A stretch of DNA of 64,000 bases from Paraprevotella sp. (GTDB taxonomy: Bacteria > Bacteroidota > Bacteroidia > Bacteroidales > Bacteroidaceae): positions 106,036 to 170,035 of the forward strand of contig JAGBCQ010000018.1 in assembly GCA_017937925.1 (NCBI GenBank), in the 5' to 3' direction. Shown piece after piece: positions 29,792-39,353 of the stretch. The translations under genes and the position numbers were made by a program. The notes beneath the pieces were generated by a model. That model did no database searches. It was not told the DNA's origin and was given only the letters and a program-made list of their open reading frames with translations. Each line of letters starts with the position of its first letter. Position 1 is the first letter of the stretch.

Positions 29792-32700
29792 TTATTTCAC
29801 TAATACTTTCTTGCTAGTTGCCATGTTTCCGGCTATTACCTTTACGATAGCCAAACCTTTATAAGAACCTACGTTAATGGTGGATTCTCCATTGCTATTG
29901 ACTTTGTTTAGCAATGTTCCATTAGTTGAGAAAATGCTAATGGTTGCCGGACAGTCTGATTTTACCCGAATTTGGTCTTCTAAACCGACGATGTCAATAG
30001 TTTGTTCTTTTTCAATATCGGAAATATGGTCAGTAACTTCTACTTTTGTTATGGCAGCATTGATGACTTTACCAGTGTTGGCATCAATCATAGCGCATAC
30101 TACTTTCATGTTGTTGACATCCTTTATATTAGATGGAACGTCAAAAGAAAGAGTTGGTGAGTAAATGGTGTTGGCATCAATCTTAGATGGGATATAACCA
30201 CCAGTACCGTTGTAACCGCCAATAACCGCACGCGCTACATTATTAAAGTAATAGGGATAAACACGAGAACTTCCGTATGCGCCATCCTTACCCCATTCTC
30301 CTAAATTAGGATCAGCAATAGACGAACGATTGTTGTCTTGATAACCGACAAGATTATCTTCCATGACTACAGTGAATAGGTTTACGTTTTTGCCTTCTGC
30401 CGACATTGCATATTGAATCTCACTGTTGATGGTTATCTTTTTATTGTTAGTGTTGAAGTTTGCTGTAATGTCGATTTCTGCTTCTGCTGTTGTGTCAAAT
30501 TCTTTAGAAGCATAATCCAACCACAAAGAGCCTTCGGCATTCGTAAATTGGAAACCGTTGGTAACGTCTTCATACATGGGAGCAGATATGACACCGCGGT
30601 TCACGATACCGGATGGGGCTGCTGTAAATCCGAGGAATGAAGAGTAGTCCTCAACTCCACTTCCGTAGATATCCCCGGTATATGTGTGTAAGATGATAGG
30701 AATGATGGCATCCCCATAAATTTTCTCCATATTCTCCATCGCAAGGATTCCAAGAGGACAATTTGGACATCCCATACCGGTATATTCTTCAACAATAATT
30801 CTTTTTGTAGGTTTGAATGATAGATTGTTGATAGAATAATTGACGTCTGTATTTGTTCCATCAAGGCATACGGTAATGGTGAACTTGTTGGCTATACCTG
30901 TTTCCAGTGGTAATGGTTGGGAGAAGTTATAGTCAAATCGGTCACCATTCTTCCATTCGGTTCCTTCTGCTTGCAATTCAGAAACTGTATTGTTGTTTGA
31001 ATCTTTTAAAATAAGTTTCAATGAGTTGAAAGTTTGTGTTTCAGATGTAACGAGAAGCGTTCCTGAGATGTTTGCCTCGGATGCATTGATAACATCGGTA
31101 GCGGTAGCCAACGCTATTTGGAAGTTCATGTCGCGGCTGACTTCAATGCTATCAACGAATATCATACTTTGGCTCTCATTGTTGTTCCAAAAACCGATAT
31201 AGACATTCTTTTCGGCATATTTACTTAATCCGATGGTATGTGAAGTCCAGTCTCCGGCTAAGGAATCTTGGTAGGTACCCGGATATTCACGCTCAAAGTA
31301 AATTGTATCGCAATCGGACTTTAATTGCTCAATAAGTTCTGAATTGAGTGCGGTAATGGCCTCGTCAAATGCCCAAACGACTACAGCAAGTGTGTCATTT
31401 TTACCTTCTGTGAAGCTTTGCGACATGAATTTGAGGTAACATTTATCGTCCGGCAAATAAATCTGTGGTGTTACCATCCAGTCGTCTGCACGTCCGGCAG
31501 GTTCATACATAGAGTGTGTGCTGGCTGCGTAATCAACGCCATTATCGTCAAGAACGACGCTCCATGGATAATTGTCTGCATCAGCAAAGTCTAGGCTAAT
31601 GGCAATATCTCCGGGTGTTAAGTGGTCTCCCTCGTACAATAGCATATTGACAAGTCCGTTATCAAAATTCTCGCGGAAAATAACGTTGTCATCGTAAGAT
31701 ATTTCACGTTCGTATGCTCCATTCCATGAATATGCGATGGAATCGTTGGAATTCATGCCGATAATATCAGAAATAGAACCTTGAGCAATGGCAACGGTAT
31801 ATCTGTTTCCCTCATATAAATTCAGTGAAGAACCAGGATAAACTGCTACTTGATTACCTTCGGCAGTCATGCTAAGATATGCAGTGACTCCATCTATGCC
31901 TTCTGTGTACAAATATGCTCGAGCGGTATCTGTCAACAGAACGTTGGTGTCAAAAGTTAAAATAATAGGATTGGTCGTGGTGTTTAAAGTGCTAACCGAT
32001 GCGCCAATCGTGGGGCTAACCGATAATGCTTGGACCGGCTTGGCTTCTCTTCCGACATAACTGAATGTAATGTCTTTATTCGGTTTGTTGTTGTCTCCCG
32101 ATATTTGTAAGCTTCCTGCAGGTATTTTTACGGTGTAGGTTTCTCCGGCATTCAATACTGCTGAGCGGAAAGCAATGTTAAGCATTTTAGGATTTGATTC
32201 GTCAACCTTGAATTGAATGGAATTTTTGTAAATATTTCCGTTCTTATCCAATAATTGTGCGCTCTTAGAATCTCCAAGCACTTCAATATTGCGATCAAAT
32301 GTTACTTTTACGCTAGGTAAATATGAGAATGTGGCCCCAAGTTCCGGATTTGACTTGAAGTTGCCAAGCAAATCAATGTCATCGGATGCTGTAAAGATGT
32401 CTTCGGGCAAGATGACAATACAGTTCTCACATGAACTACCGCCTACAATTGAAGCGATAACTTTACCGTCTGTACTGACAGCTATAGGGGTTCCGGTATT
32501 CTCAAATTCCGTTTCGGATTTAAAATCAATACCATAGCGTTGATTTAAAATAAGGTTGAATCCAATCCAATATTGGTTGTTGCGAATGCTCCAATCGCGA
32601 TATGGGTTTTGTGTAGGAGTTGATGCCAAAACAATACCATTGCCAAAGATGGAGTTGCCTCCCATATCAATATCTTCATCATTTTCGTAAAGAGTAAAGA

Positions 32701-33589
32701 CGTCATTGATGATGTCGTAACGGAACGGGCGGCGGTATTCATTGTAGAATTGACTATTTTCAATAGGTTCTGCCATGTATGCAATACCGGTAACCCATTT
32801 ACCATCTGCACTCATTACTGCACGGTCAATAAATAATAGGTTTTCTGCTCTTGCAGTCCAAGTGCCTATGTTATTCTTGTAAGTCACATCAAAACCAATA
32901 GGTTGATATTCGGATGTGCTTCGTTTATAAATATACCAAAAGATTCCCGGAGGTCCAACGTATGAATGTGATACGCTTCCTAAAATATATTCTCCGTCGG
33001 GTGAAATACCACAGAAACGTTGTTGGTCGTTATCTTCATTTTGCATGTCAAGTAATGGAAGACCATTCAACGAAACAAGTACACCATCATTCTCTAAATC
33101 CCATAAACACGGATATGCGCTATATTGTCCGAAATTAGATTCTCCGACAGCAAATTTTCCATCTGGGGTGATAGCATTGATACAACCGGCTGTGCTATAA
33201 CCGGCAGCCTTGGGCAAGTTGACCCATGAATTTGTACTTTTTAACCAAACACCGGGTGAACTATTGTATGTACCAACGACCATACTACCATCATCAGTTA
33301 CATCCATGGCTGCGTAGGCGGTTCCGGCTAAATTTTCTTCTTCAGTGCATAAATCTATGACTTTTCCTGTGCTTGTTTCAATAAGCTGTGGGTAGGCAGG
33401 TATAGACTCGTCCGCAGCGTTCTTGCCGACGGCAACAGCGTATGCACCATTGTCTGATAATTGTTGCAGATTAATTCCGTTATCGAAAACGAAACGATGA
33501 ATCACGGGGGTGGATGTTGTCTGTGATGTTACAGGAATGAATGTTAGAATCCCCAAAAAGAAAAAGAATAAATGAAGTGCTTTTTTCAT
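29792..33589 (-). CDS. T9SS-sorted multidomain protein with Omp28-like thioredoxin domain (1265 aa)
   Basis: Signal peptide about 1-22 (VTSQ). N-terminal part (25-400) has repeated 'DGKWVTGIAY', 'DGKFAVGESNF', 'DGSMVVGTYN' and 'DGEYILGSV' blocks spaced like beta-propeller blades. Two SbsA-type Ig-like domains follow (about 405-620: 'NGETYTVKIPAGSLQISGDNN'-like). A choice-of-anchor/MAM-like beta sandwich lies at about 635-800 ('FRENFDNGLVNM', 'DDWMVTPQIYLPDDKCYLKFMSQSF'). An Omp28-like thioredoxin-fold domain begins near 935 with CPNC in 'VEEYTGMGCPNCPLGIL'. It ends in a T9SS type A tail (about 1190-1265). It is divergent from a TlpA/Omp28 operon and leads into the second SusCD operon. Function unproven; a surface redox or binding role is inferred. 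Confidence 0.82.
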   Translation of the reverse strand: MKKALHLFFFFLGILTFIPVTSQTTSTPVIHRFVFDNGINLQQLSDNGAYAVAVGKNAADESIPAYPQLIETSTGKVIDLCTEEENLAGTAYAAMDVTDDGSMVVGTYNSSPGVWLKSTNSWVNLPKAAGYSTAGCINAITPDGKFAVGESNFGQYSAYPCLWDLENDGVLVSLNGLPLLDMQNEDNDQQRFCGISPDGEYILGSVSHSYVGPPGIFWYIYKRSTSEYQPIGFDVTYKNNIGTWTARAENLLFIDRAVMSADGKWVTGIAYMAEPIENSQFYNEYRRPFRYDIINDVFTLYENDEDIDMGGNSIFGNGIVLASTPTQNPYRDWSIRNNQYWIGFNLILNQRYGIDFKSETEFENTGTPIAVSTDGKVIASIVGGSSCENCIVILPEDIFTASDDIDLLGNFKSNPELGATFSYLPSVKVTFDRNIEVLGDSKSAQLLDKNGNIYKNSIQFKVDESNPKMLNIAFRSAVLNAGETYTVKIPAGSLQISGDNNKPNKDITFSYVGREAKPVQALSVSPTIGASVSTLNTTTNPIILTFDTNVLLTDTARAYLYTEGIDGVTAYLSMTAEGNQVAVYPGSSLNLYEGNRYTVAIAQGSISDIIGMNSNDSIAYSWNGAYEREISYDDNVIFRENFDNGLVNMLLYEGDHLTPGDIAISLDFADADNYPWSVVLDDNGVDYAASTHSMYEPAGRADDWMVTPQIYLPDDKCYLKFMSQSFTEGKNDTLAVVVWAFDEAITALNSELIEQLKSDCDTIYFEREYPGTYQDSLAGDWTSHTIGLSKYAEKNVYIGFWNNNESQSMIFVDSIEVSRDMNFQIALATATDVINASEANISGTLLVTSETQTFNSLKLILKDSNNNTVSELQAEGTEWKNGDRFDYNFSQPLPLETGIANKFTITVCLDGTNTDVNYSINNLSFKPTKRIIVEEYTGMGCPNCPLGILAMENMEKIYGDAIIPIILHTYTGDIYGSGVEDYSSFLGFTAAPSGIVNRGVISAPMYEDVTNGFQFTNAEGSLWLDYASKEFDTTAEAEIDITANFNTNNKKITINSEIQYAMSAEGKNVNLFTVVMEDNLVGYQDNNRSSIADPNLGEWGKDGAYGSSRVYPYYFNNVARAVIGGYNGTGGYIPSKIDANTIYSPTLSFDVPSNIKDVNNMKVVCAMIDANTGKVINAAITKVEVTDHISDIEKEQTIDIVGLEDQIRVKSDCPATISIFSTNGTLLNKVNSNGESTINVGSYKGLAIVKVIAGNMATSKKVLVK

Positions 33590-33646
33590 CTTATTTTGTT
33601 TATGATTTTGTCAATTTGATTTAGTTACATGATTTAAAAGAGCGTG

Positions 33647-33654
33647 CAAAAATA
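33647..33654 (-). promoter_or_regulatory. -7 box of the 1265-aa protein gene
   Basis: Minus-strand TATTTTTG matches TAnnTTTG, 58 bp before the ATG at 33589. No TTG is present at the expected distance, so support is partial. Confidence 0.4.
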
Positions 33655-33728
33655 GGGATTTTTTCTCATATTTTATTAAAAAACAACACTTTTTCGTTAG
33701 AATCTGTAATTTATTCGGTGAAAAAACG

Positions 33729-33736
33729 TACTTTTG
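33729..33736 (+). promoter_or_regulatory. -7 box of the TlpA/DUF6029/Omp28 operon
   Basis: TACTTTTG followed by CC matches TAnnTTTG, 20 bp before the ATG at 33756, which would leave a very short leader. No clear TTG was seen upstream. Confidence 0.45.
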
Positions 33737-33755
33737 CCACGTAAAAGTATTAGTC

Positions 33756-34250
33756 ATGAACGTACGAAAATTTATTGTTTTTATCTTTTTGGTGGGAGTG
33801 GTTGCTAACTCGTTTGCCCAACTACCGGTTATTCAATTGAAAGATCTTAATGGAAAAGTTGTTGATACATCCAAACTGCATAATGACGGGAAACCGTTTG
33901 TTATCAGTTTCTTTGCGACCTGGTGTAAACCTTGTAATAGAGAGTTAAAGGCTATTCATGAACAATACATCGATTGGCAAGAGGAAACGGGAATGAAATT
34001 GATTGCGATTTCTATCGATCAAGCTCAAAATATCAACAAAGTTAAGCCATTGGTAGATGGCGAAGGATGGGAATACGAAGTCTTACTTGACCCTAATAGC
34101 GATTTTCGTCGAGCTGTTGGTGTTCAGATGATTCCTCATGTGTTAATAGTTGATGGGAAAGGGAAAATAGTAGAAAGTAGAAGCGGATATACTGAAGGTG
34201 CAGAAGAGCATATTATTGAAAAAATAAGAGAATTGATTCAGAAGAAGTAA
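33756..34250 (+). CDS. TlpA-like periplasmic thiol-disulfide oxidoreductase (164 aa)
   Basis: Thioredoxin-fold protein exported by a signal peptide (about 1-21, SFAQ). The active site CKPC is at residues 57-60 in 'FFATWCKPCNRELKAIH', and the cis-proline is P127 in 'VQMIPHVL'. The 'VLLDPNSDFRRAVGV' segment is typical of TlpA/ResA proteins. Length fits a single domain. It is the first gene of a five-gene plus-strand operon; the next gene is 36 bp away. It probably reduces or isomerises disulfides in the exported proteins encoded downstream or divergently, two of which also carry thioredoxin-like CxxC domains. The partner is inferred. Confidence 0.9.
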   Translation: MNVRKFIVFIFLVGVVANSFAQLPVIQLKDLNGKVVDTSKLHNDGKPFVISFFATWCKPCNRELKAIHEQYIDWQEETGMKLIAISIDQAQNINKVKPLVDGEGWEYEVLLDPNSDFRRAVGVQMIPHVLIVDGKGKIVESRSGYTEGAEEHIIEKIRELIQKK

Positions 34251-34286
34251 AAACTTTCTCTCATAAATTATCTGTAAGTTATTAGA

Positions 34287-35951
34287 ATGAAGAAAAGTCT
34301 AAGGTTGGTAATACTGTTAGTGGCAGGATTACTTGCTATAAGTGTGAAGGCGCAAGAAGACGACAAAAAAGTCGTCTTTCATGGTAGTGTGCAGAGCGAT
34401 ATATTAGTTCCGGAGCAAGACGATGATATCAATACTGGTGAAGTAAATGATTGGGCTTTGACAAATACCTATGTTGATTTAGGCTTGAGGAGCAAGTTTG
34501 TTGATGTTGGTACACGATTGGAGTTTACAAAACATCCTTTACCCGGCTTTGAAGATGATTTTAAAGATAATGGTATTCCACATATTTTCGTAAAAGGGAA
34601 GTTTAAAGGTGTAGATATTACATTAGGAGACTTTTATGACCAGTTTGGTAGCGGATTTATTTTTAGAGCGTATGAAGAGCGTAGTTTGGGAATAGATAAT
34701 GCCATACGTGGTGCCAAAGTTAATGTTACGGGAATAAAAGGTATTCAGTTGAAGGCATTAGGTGGATTGCAACGAAGATACTGGTCATGGAGTAAGGATT
34801 CTAGAGTAGCCGGTGCTGATTTGGAATTGAATATAGAACAGTATAGTCAACGCATGAGAGATAAAAACATTTCATGGATGATTGGCGGTTCGTATGTGTT
34901 GAAAAACGAGGAGGATGAAGATATTATCCTTTCGGGAACGAATTATCGTTTGAACCTACCTCAAAATGTACATGCCTTTGATGCCCGAACCTCATTCCGT
35001 AAGGGGAATTATTCATTGTTGGCAGAATATGCATGGAAAAGTCAAGACCCATCTTTTGATAATGGATATATCTACCGTCATGGACAAGCCCTAATGCTTT
35101 CGGCTTCTTATTCCAAAAGAGGGTTGAGTGCTTTGATACAGGCTAAACGCAGTGAAGATATGTCCTTCAGAAGTCAAAGGTCGATGACGGGAATTTCAGC
35201 GTTTTTGAATAATATGCCGGCATTTGCATATCAGCATACTTACGCATTGGCGGCACTTTATCCTTATGCAACTCAGGCAGCAGGTGGAGAGTGGGCTTTT
35301 CAAGGAGAATTTGGATATAACTTCAAGCGTAATACTCCTTTGGGAGGAAAATATGGAACAAAAGTAAAATTGAATATCAGCCATATCCGTTCGCTTGACA
35401 AAACACCCGTAGAACCGTCAGTGAATGGTTCGACATACGGAACAGAGGGATACTCAACGAAGTTCTTTAAGGTTGGCAATGAAACATACTATCAAGACAT
35501 CAACGTACAATTGGAGAAAAAAATCAATCGTAGTGTCAAGTTGAATTTGATGTATATGAACCAGCGCTATAATAAAGACGTGGTAGAAGGGCATGGTGGT
35601 GTTATTAAATCAAATATTGCAGTAGCAGAAGGTAAGTTTCAGTTCAACAAGAAAGTGACTTTACGTGCTGAGGCGCAATATCTGGCGACACGTCAAGATG
35701 AAGGTGATTGGTGCTACGGCATGTTGGAACTTTCAGTACTACCATATTTTATGTTTACCTTAAGTGATATGTGGAACTGCGGAGAAACGAACTTACATTA
35801 TTATATGGGTTCTGTGACGTTCAATTATAAAGCGCACCGTTTGATGGCCGGTTATGGAAGGACAAGAGCCGGTTATAATTGTTCCGGAGGCGTATGCCGT
35901 TATGTTCCGGCAAGTCGTGGTTTCCAAATGTCATATAACTTAAACTTTTAA
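34287..35951 (+). CDS. DUF6029-like outer membrane protein (554 aa)
   Basis: Signal peptide about 1-22 (VKAQ) followed by beta-rich sequence with alternating aromatic residues to the end ('RGFQMSYNLNF', terminal Phe), as in outer membrane barrels. Blocks such as 'LTNTYVDLGLRSKFVDVGTRLEFTKHPLPGF' and 'KGVDITLGDFYDQFGSGFIFRAYEERSLGIDNAIRGAKV' match my recollection of the DUF6029 family of Bacteroidetes. Function is not established. It lies between the TlpA-like gene (36 bp) and the Omp28-like lipoprotein gene (6 bp), so it probably works with them at the outer membrane. Confidence 0.78.
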   Translation: MKKSLRLVILLVAGLLAISVKAQEDDKKVVFHGSVQSDILVPEQDDDINTGEVNDWALTNTYVDLGLRSKFVDVGTRLEFTKHPLPGFEDDFKDNGIPHIFVKGKFKGVDITLGDFYDQFGSGFIFRAYEERSLGIDNAIRGAKVNVTGIKGIQLKALGGLQRRYWSWSKDSRVAGADLELNIEQYSQRMRDKNISWMIGGSYVLKNEEDEDIILSGTNYRLNLPQNVHAFDARTSFRKGNYSLLAEYAWKSQDPSFDNGYIYRHGQALMLSASYSKRGLSALIQAKRSEDMSFRSQRSMTGISAFLNNMPAFAYQHTYALAALYPYATQAAGGEWAFQGEFGYNFKRNTPLGGKYGTKVKLNISHIRSLDKTPVEPSVNGSTYGTEGYSTKFFKVGNETYYQDINVQLEKKINRSVKLNLMYMNQRYNKDVVEGHGGVIKSNIAVAEGKFQFNKKVTLRAEAQYLATRQDEGDWCYGMLELSVLPYFMFTLSDMWNCGETNLHYYMGSVTFNYKAHRLMAGYGRTRAGYNCSGGVCRYVPASRGFQMSYNLNF

Positions 35952-35957
35952 TTGAAG

Positions 35958-36776
35958 ATGAAGAAATATATATATTCCTTTGTTTGTTGTATTGCAGCGA
36001 TATTTGCGGCTTGTGATGATGTGGATAGGTTGGAAGATAGATTCATACCATTGCCACAAGTGGAAGCCAAAAGAAAAGTCCTCTTGGAGGAGTTTACGGG
36101 ACAACGTTGCGTGAATTGCCCGACAGCGCATCTCATGATAAACGATTTAAAAACGCAATATGGTGAAAATTTCATTCCTGTGGGTATTCATGCTACTAGC
36201 GCATTTGGATTGTCGGAAGAGGCAAGTCCTTTAGGACTAATGAATTCCGAAGGAGATGCGTATGCAAAACATTGGAATTCCAATGCTTTGCCTTGCGGAA
36301 TAATTGACCGTACAAGTGGTTTACTAGACTATGATAAATGGGCGGCATATATCCGTACCGAGATGGAAAAAGAACCGAATTTGAATATTGAAGTGACGGC
36401 CGTAATGGATACGTTGTCATCAGATTTGGATTCGTTGATTCGTATTGAAGTTAAACTTTTACCTCTGACGGGAGTAACGGGAAAGTTGCAGTTGTGGATT
36501 ACAGAAAGTGAAATATATGCTCCTCAAGTAGATGGTAGCAATTATATTATGGATTATCAACACAATCATGTGTTCCGCGCTTGTGTTAATGGTGCATGGG
36601 GAACGGAAATGACATTGCAACCTAATATATATACCGCGTCAGAATACTCCTATAAAATAAAGAAACATTGGAATAGGAAGAAACTATCAGTTGTAGCCTT
36701 TTTGTATAACAATAATGAAGGAGTGCTACAGGCAGAGGAGTGTGACGTAACGTTTGAAACAACAGAAAATAATTAA
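35958..36776 (+). CDS. Omp28-related lipoprotein with thioredoxin-like CxxC (272 aa)
   Basis: The start is the ATG at 35958; a TTG six bases upstream is in frame but overlaps the preceding stop region and is not needed. Lipoprotein signal with Cys19 (FAAC) followed by DDVDRLED. Core motif 'KVLLEEFTGQRCVNCPTAHLMINDLKTQYGENFIPVGIHA' is the Omp28 family signature, with CVNC in a thioredoxin fold. A beta domain with 'MDYQHNHVFRACVNGAWG' follows. Family members in Porphyromonas are outer membrane proteins. The operon partners (TlpA-like, DUF6029-like) point to a surface thiol or binding function, which is inferred. Confidence 0.88.
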   Translation: MKKYIYSFVCCIAAIFAACDDVDRLEDRFIPLPQVEAKRKVLLEEFTGQRCVNCPTAHLMINDLKTQYGENFIPVGIHATSAFGLSEEASPLGLMNSEGDAYAKHWNSNALPCGIIDRTSGLLDYDKWAAYIRTEMEKEPNLNIEVTAVMDTLSSDLDSLIRIEVKLLPLTGVTGKLQLWITESEIYAPQVDGSNYIMDYQHNHVFRACVNGAWGTEMTLQPNIYTASEYSYKIKKHWNRKKLSVVAFLYNNNEGVLQAEECDVTFETTENN

Positions 36777-36789
36777 AAATAGATAGCTT

Positions 36790-37518
36790 ATGAAGAAAAT
36801 CTTTACTCTATTGAGTGTCGTGTTGGGTTTGTCATTTACAAGTTCGGCGCAGACACTAACATTTACTCATGATGGCGAAGTAATACCGGCAGGTTCTACT
36901 TTTACGTCAGATAACATTTATGAGGATCCTTTGGGAGATCTTTTTGGAATACCTGATGAGGTACGTCCTGAAATCTTTTTAAGTTGCAATGTCAATGAAA
37001 CCGTAGTTTGTATGGTGGAGGATGTTGATAAAGTAGGCAACGTGAAGTTTTGTTTTGGAGGTGATTGTCAGGTGTCAGGAATAGGCGGAATTTATGCTAT
37101 AGAAAAAGAATATACCTTTTCCGGAACTGCGCTTGATATCCAATTGGATTTTGTGTTGCCATTGACCGGTTATGGTACGGGTAAGGCAAAAGTAACTGCT
37201 TGGGTAAAAGGTAAGGAAGCAACCACTAAAGTTTCTATCAATGTGGTGATGACTAACGACCCATCTGTCATTTCAGGAATCAATCAGTCTGCAGCGAAGA
37301 ATGTAACAAAAGTAGTGGGCAAAACGTTCTATTACAATTTTGATGTAGCAACTCATCGTACGTTGGCAATCTACGGACTCAATGGATCACAAATAATGTC
37401 TGCAAGCTTGAACGATGCCGCTGGTGCTTTATCTTTAACAGAGTTGCCAAAAGGAGTTTACATCTATCGTTTAGCTGATGGAGCGAATGCAATACAAAGA
37501 AAGTTTATTTTGAAATAA
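36790..37518 (+). CDS. small T9SS-sorted secreted protein (242 aa)
   Basis: Signal peptide about 1-21 (SSAQ). Residues about 22-155 form one beta domain containing four cysteines ('FLSCNVNETVVCMVEDV' and 'KFCFGGDCQVSG'). Residues about 165-242 form a T9SS type A sorting tail ('VVGKTFYYNFDVATHRTLAIYGLNGSQIMSAS...LPKGVYIYRLADGANAIQRKFILK'). It begins 13 bp after the Omp28-like gene and 11 bp before another T9SS cargo gene. I do not recognise the N-terminal domain. The paired cysteines make it a possible substrate of the TlpA-like and Omp28-like proteins. Confidence 0.78.
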   Translation: MKKIFTLLSVVLGLSFTSSAQTLTFTHDGEVIPAGSTFTSDNIYEDPLGDLFGIPDEVRPEIFLSCNVNETVVCMVEDVDKVGNVKFCFGGDCQVSGIGGIYAIEKEYTFSGTALDIQLDFVLPLTGYGTGKAKVTAWVKGKEATTKVSINVVMTNDPSVISGINQSAAKNVTKVVGKTFYYNFDVATHRTLAIYGLNGSQIMSASLNDAAGALSLTELPKGVYIYRLADGANAIQRKFILK

Positions 37519-37529
37519 TATAAATCGTA

Positions 37530-39335
37530 ATGAGAAGTAATTTATTGAAAGCCGGTATTTTCTGTTTGGTGACCCTTATGTCATGGAATGTAGGTGCGCA
37601 AATATTGAAGAATGGTGTTACCCCTGAGATGGCGGCAAAAGCTTTCGTTGAAAAGAGTAACGGAGCGTCAAAATTAGTGTCGGTACAAGTGGACGGGAAG
37701 AGTGTCGTAAAGATGCCGGCTACAAAACGTAGTCTGAAACGTGATATTGTACGTCCGGGTGCATTTTATACCGTAAGTGACGGTTATTATAATCTTGTTC
37801 CCGGAACAGGTTTGGGAGAGGATGAAGATGGTACGACAATCTATGCCGAAAATGGTATTTTTGGTTATATTGACCGTGATTTGAAGTTTATCAATAAGAC
37901 ACCAACATACGATTCATTTGTATGGGATTTCCTAGGTTCAGAGTATGAGGGAGATACATTGGTAATGCATCCATATTTTGCCACCAATGGTTTCTATTTT
38001 GAAACACCCAAATTGACTGCTACTTATGCCGGAGCGGACTCAACTTATCAGATGGGAACATACATTGATGCAAGCGGCAATGAAGTTGCAGGTATGGTGT
38101 CAACAAGAGGTGCCGGTTATGTTTATAATGTGGATGTACATGCGGTTCCTTTTGTAAATACCTATTATAATACAATCAATGCTAATGACCTTTGGAATAA
38201 TATGCTGTTCGGTTGGGATACTGAGAGTAAACCATACTATGTAGAGAACTATCAAGCGCCGAGTGGCGGTCCGATAGGAATTTGGGGAGCATTTTTTTAC
38301 TTGGTAACACCTAAAACAACCGAGTTCAACGAAAATAATAGTTTTACGATCGAATGGTGGGAACTCTCTGATGACGGAAAGGAATGGAAGACTGTGAAAT
38401 CGTTTGAGAATGTAGTGCCAGCTTATGATGGCCTTAGTGCAGGTATGCGTCTATGGCATGTGGCTGTGAATAGCACGACACCGGACGTCATGATAAAGAA
38501 CGAGTATTGTATAGTAGTCAAGGGACCGCATGACGGAACACAATGGGCTTTGTTTGCACAAATAGACCGCGACCAAACTGAAGGTGCGAAAAATACTGCT
38601 TATTTTATCCCGACAGAAGGCGACCTAGCCGGTGAACTCTGTCAATATAGTTTAGCTACTGTAGATGGTGAGGGTAATACTGTGCCATTCAATTATAATT
38701 CTTCATTGGATATTTGGCAATTTGTAGTGTCTCCATATATTGTCATGATGGATGAAACGACCAATTTTATTCCTGAAACAGAGTACGACTTTTCTATCAA
38801 CGGAGAGACAAGAAACTATTTGATGATGAATTGGTGGGGAACAGGTGAGACCGGGTTGGAACTGACTGCAACGGTGTCCAATTCAACTGATGGTGATTGG
38901 TTGACAGTTACTACGCCAAAGGCAGGAACGGGTACGTCTGCAAGTTTATTCAACATGTCAATCACTGCTGCTCCTAAGAAATTCAATGTAAAAGCAAGAC
39001 GTGCTACAATTACCATTTCTGATAATGTAGGTTTCTCTCGTGAGATTATTGTGTATCAAGGTGACCATGCCATAGCAGATGAAATGTTGGCAGTGGAAGA
39101 AGTCAGAAATACCGGTAAGATTAAAGTAACGGTCGATGCGGAAAGATATAACGTTATTTATCCGACAATTTATAAGACATTGAACGTCTATAACGTATCC
39201 GGTCATTTAATGAATACCAAAACTTTGTCAGAGGATGGTGTGGTAACGATTGATGCGCAGTCGTGGACCAATGGAGTTTATCTGTTGAAGTTTACGGGAA
39301 ATGGCAAGACACAGACCGTAAAGGTGGTGCGTTGA
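37530..39335 (+). CDS. T9SS-sorted secreted protein with BACON-like domain (601 aa)
   Basis: Signal peptide about 1-24 (VGAQ). The first 400 residues are beta-rich and not recognised ('GAFYTVSDGYYNLVPGTGLGEDEDG', 'AFFYLVTPKTTEFNENNSFTIEWWELSDDGKEW'). A BACON-like domain follows at about 420-515 ('NSTDGDWLTVTTPKAGTGTSASLFNMSITAAPKKF...REIIVYQGD'). A T9SS type A tail covers about 530-601, ending 'WTNGVYLLKFTGNGKTQTVKVVR'. Last gene of the TlpA/Omp28 operon. A GACGTC element (39354) begins 18 bp after its stop. Function unknown. Confidence 0.78.
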   Translation: MRSNLLKAGIFCLVTLMSWNVGAQILKNGVTPEMAAKAFVEKSNGASKLVSVQVDGKSVVKMPATKRSLKRDIVRPGAFYTVSDGYYNLVPGTGLGEDEDGTTIYAENGIFGYIDRDLKFINKTPTYDSFVWDFLGSEYEGDTLVMHPYFATNGFYFETPKLTATYAGADSTYQMGTYIDASGNEVAGMVSTRGAGYVYNVDVHAVPFVNTYYNTINANDLWNNMLFGWDTESKPYYVENYQAPSGGPIGIWGAFFYLVTPKTTEFNENNSFTIEWWELSDDGKEWKTVKSFENVVPAYDGLSAGMRLWHVAVNSTTPDVMIKNEYCIVVKGPHDGTQWALFAQIDRDQTEGAKNTAYFIPTEGDLAGELCQYSLATVDGEGNTVPFNYNSSLDIWQFVVSPYIVMMDETTNFIPETEYDFSINGETRNYLMMNWWGTGETGLELTATVSNSTDGDWLTVTTPKAGTGTSASLFNMSITAAPKKFNVKARRATITISDNVGFSREIIVYQGDHAIADEMLAVEEVRNTGKIKVTVDAERYNVIYPTIYKTLNVYNVSGHLMNTKTLSEDGVVTIDAQSWTNGVYLLKFTGNGKTQTVKVVR

Positions 39336-39353
39336 CGTTAATCTATACATAAT

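Noticed and set aside
35952-35957. TTG start for the Omp28-like gene
   Set aside because: The ATG at 35958 gives a better lipoprotein signal and clears the preceding stop codon.
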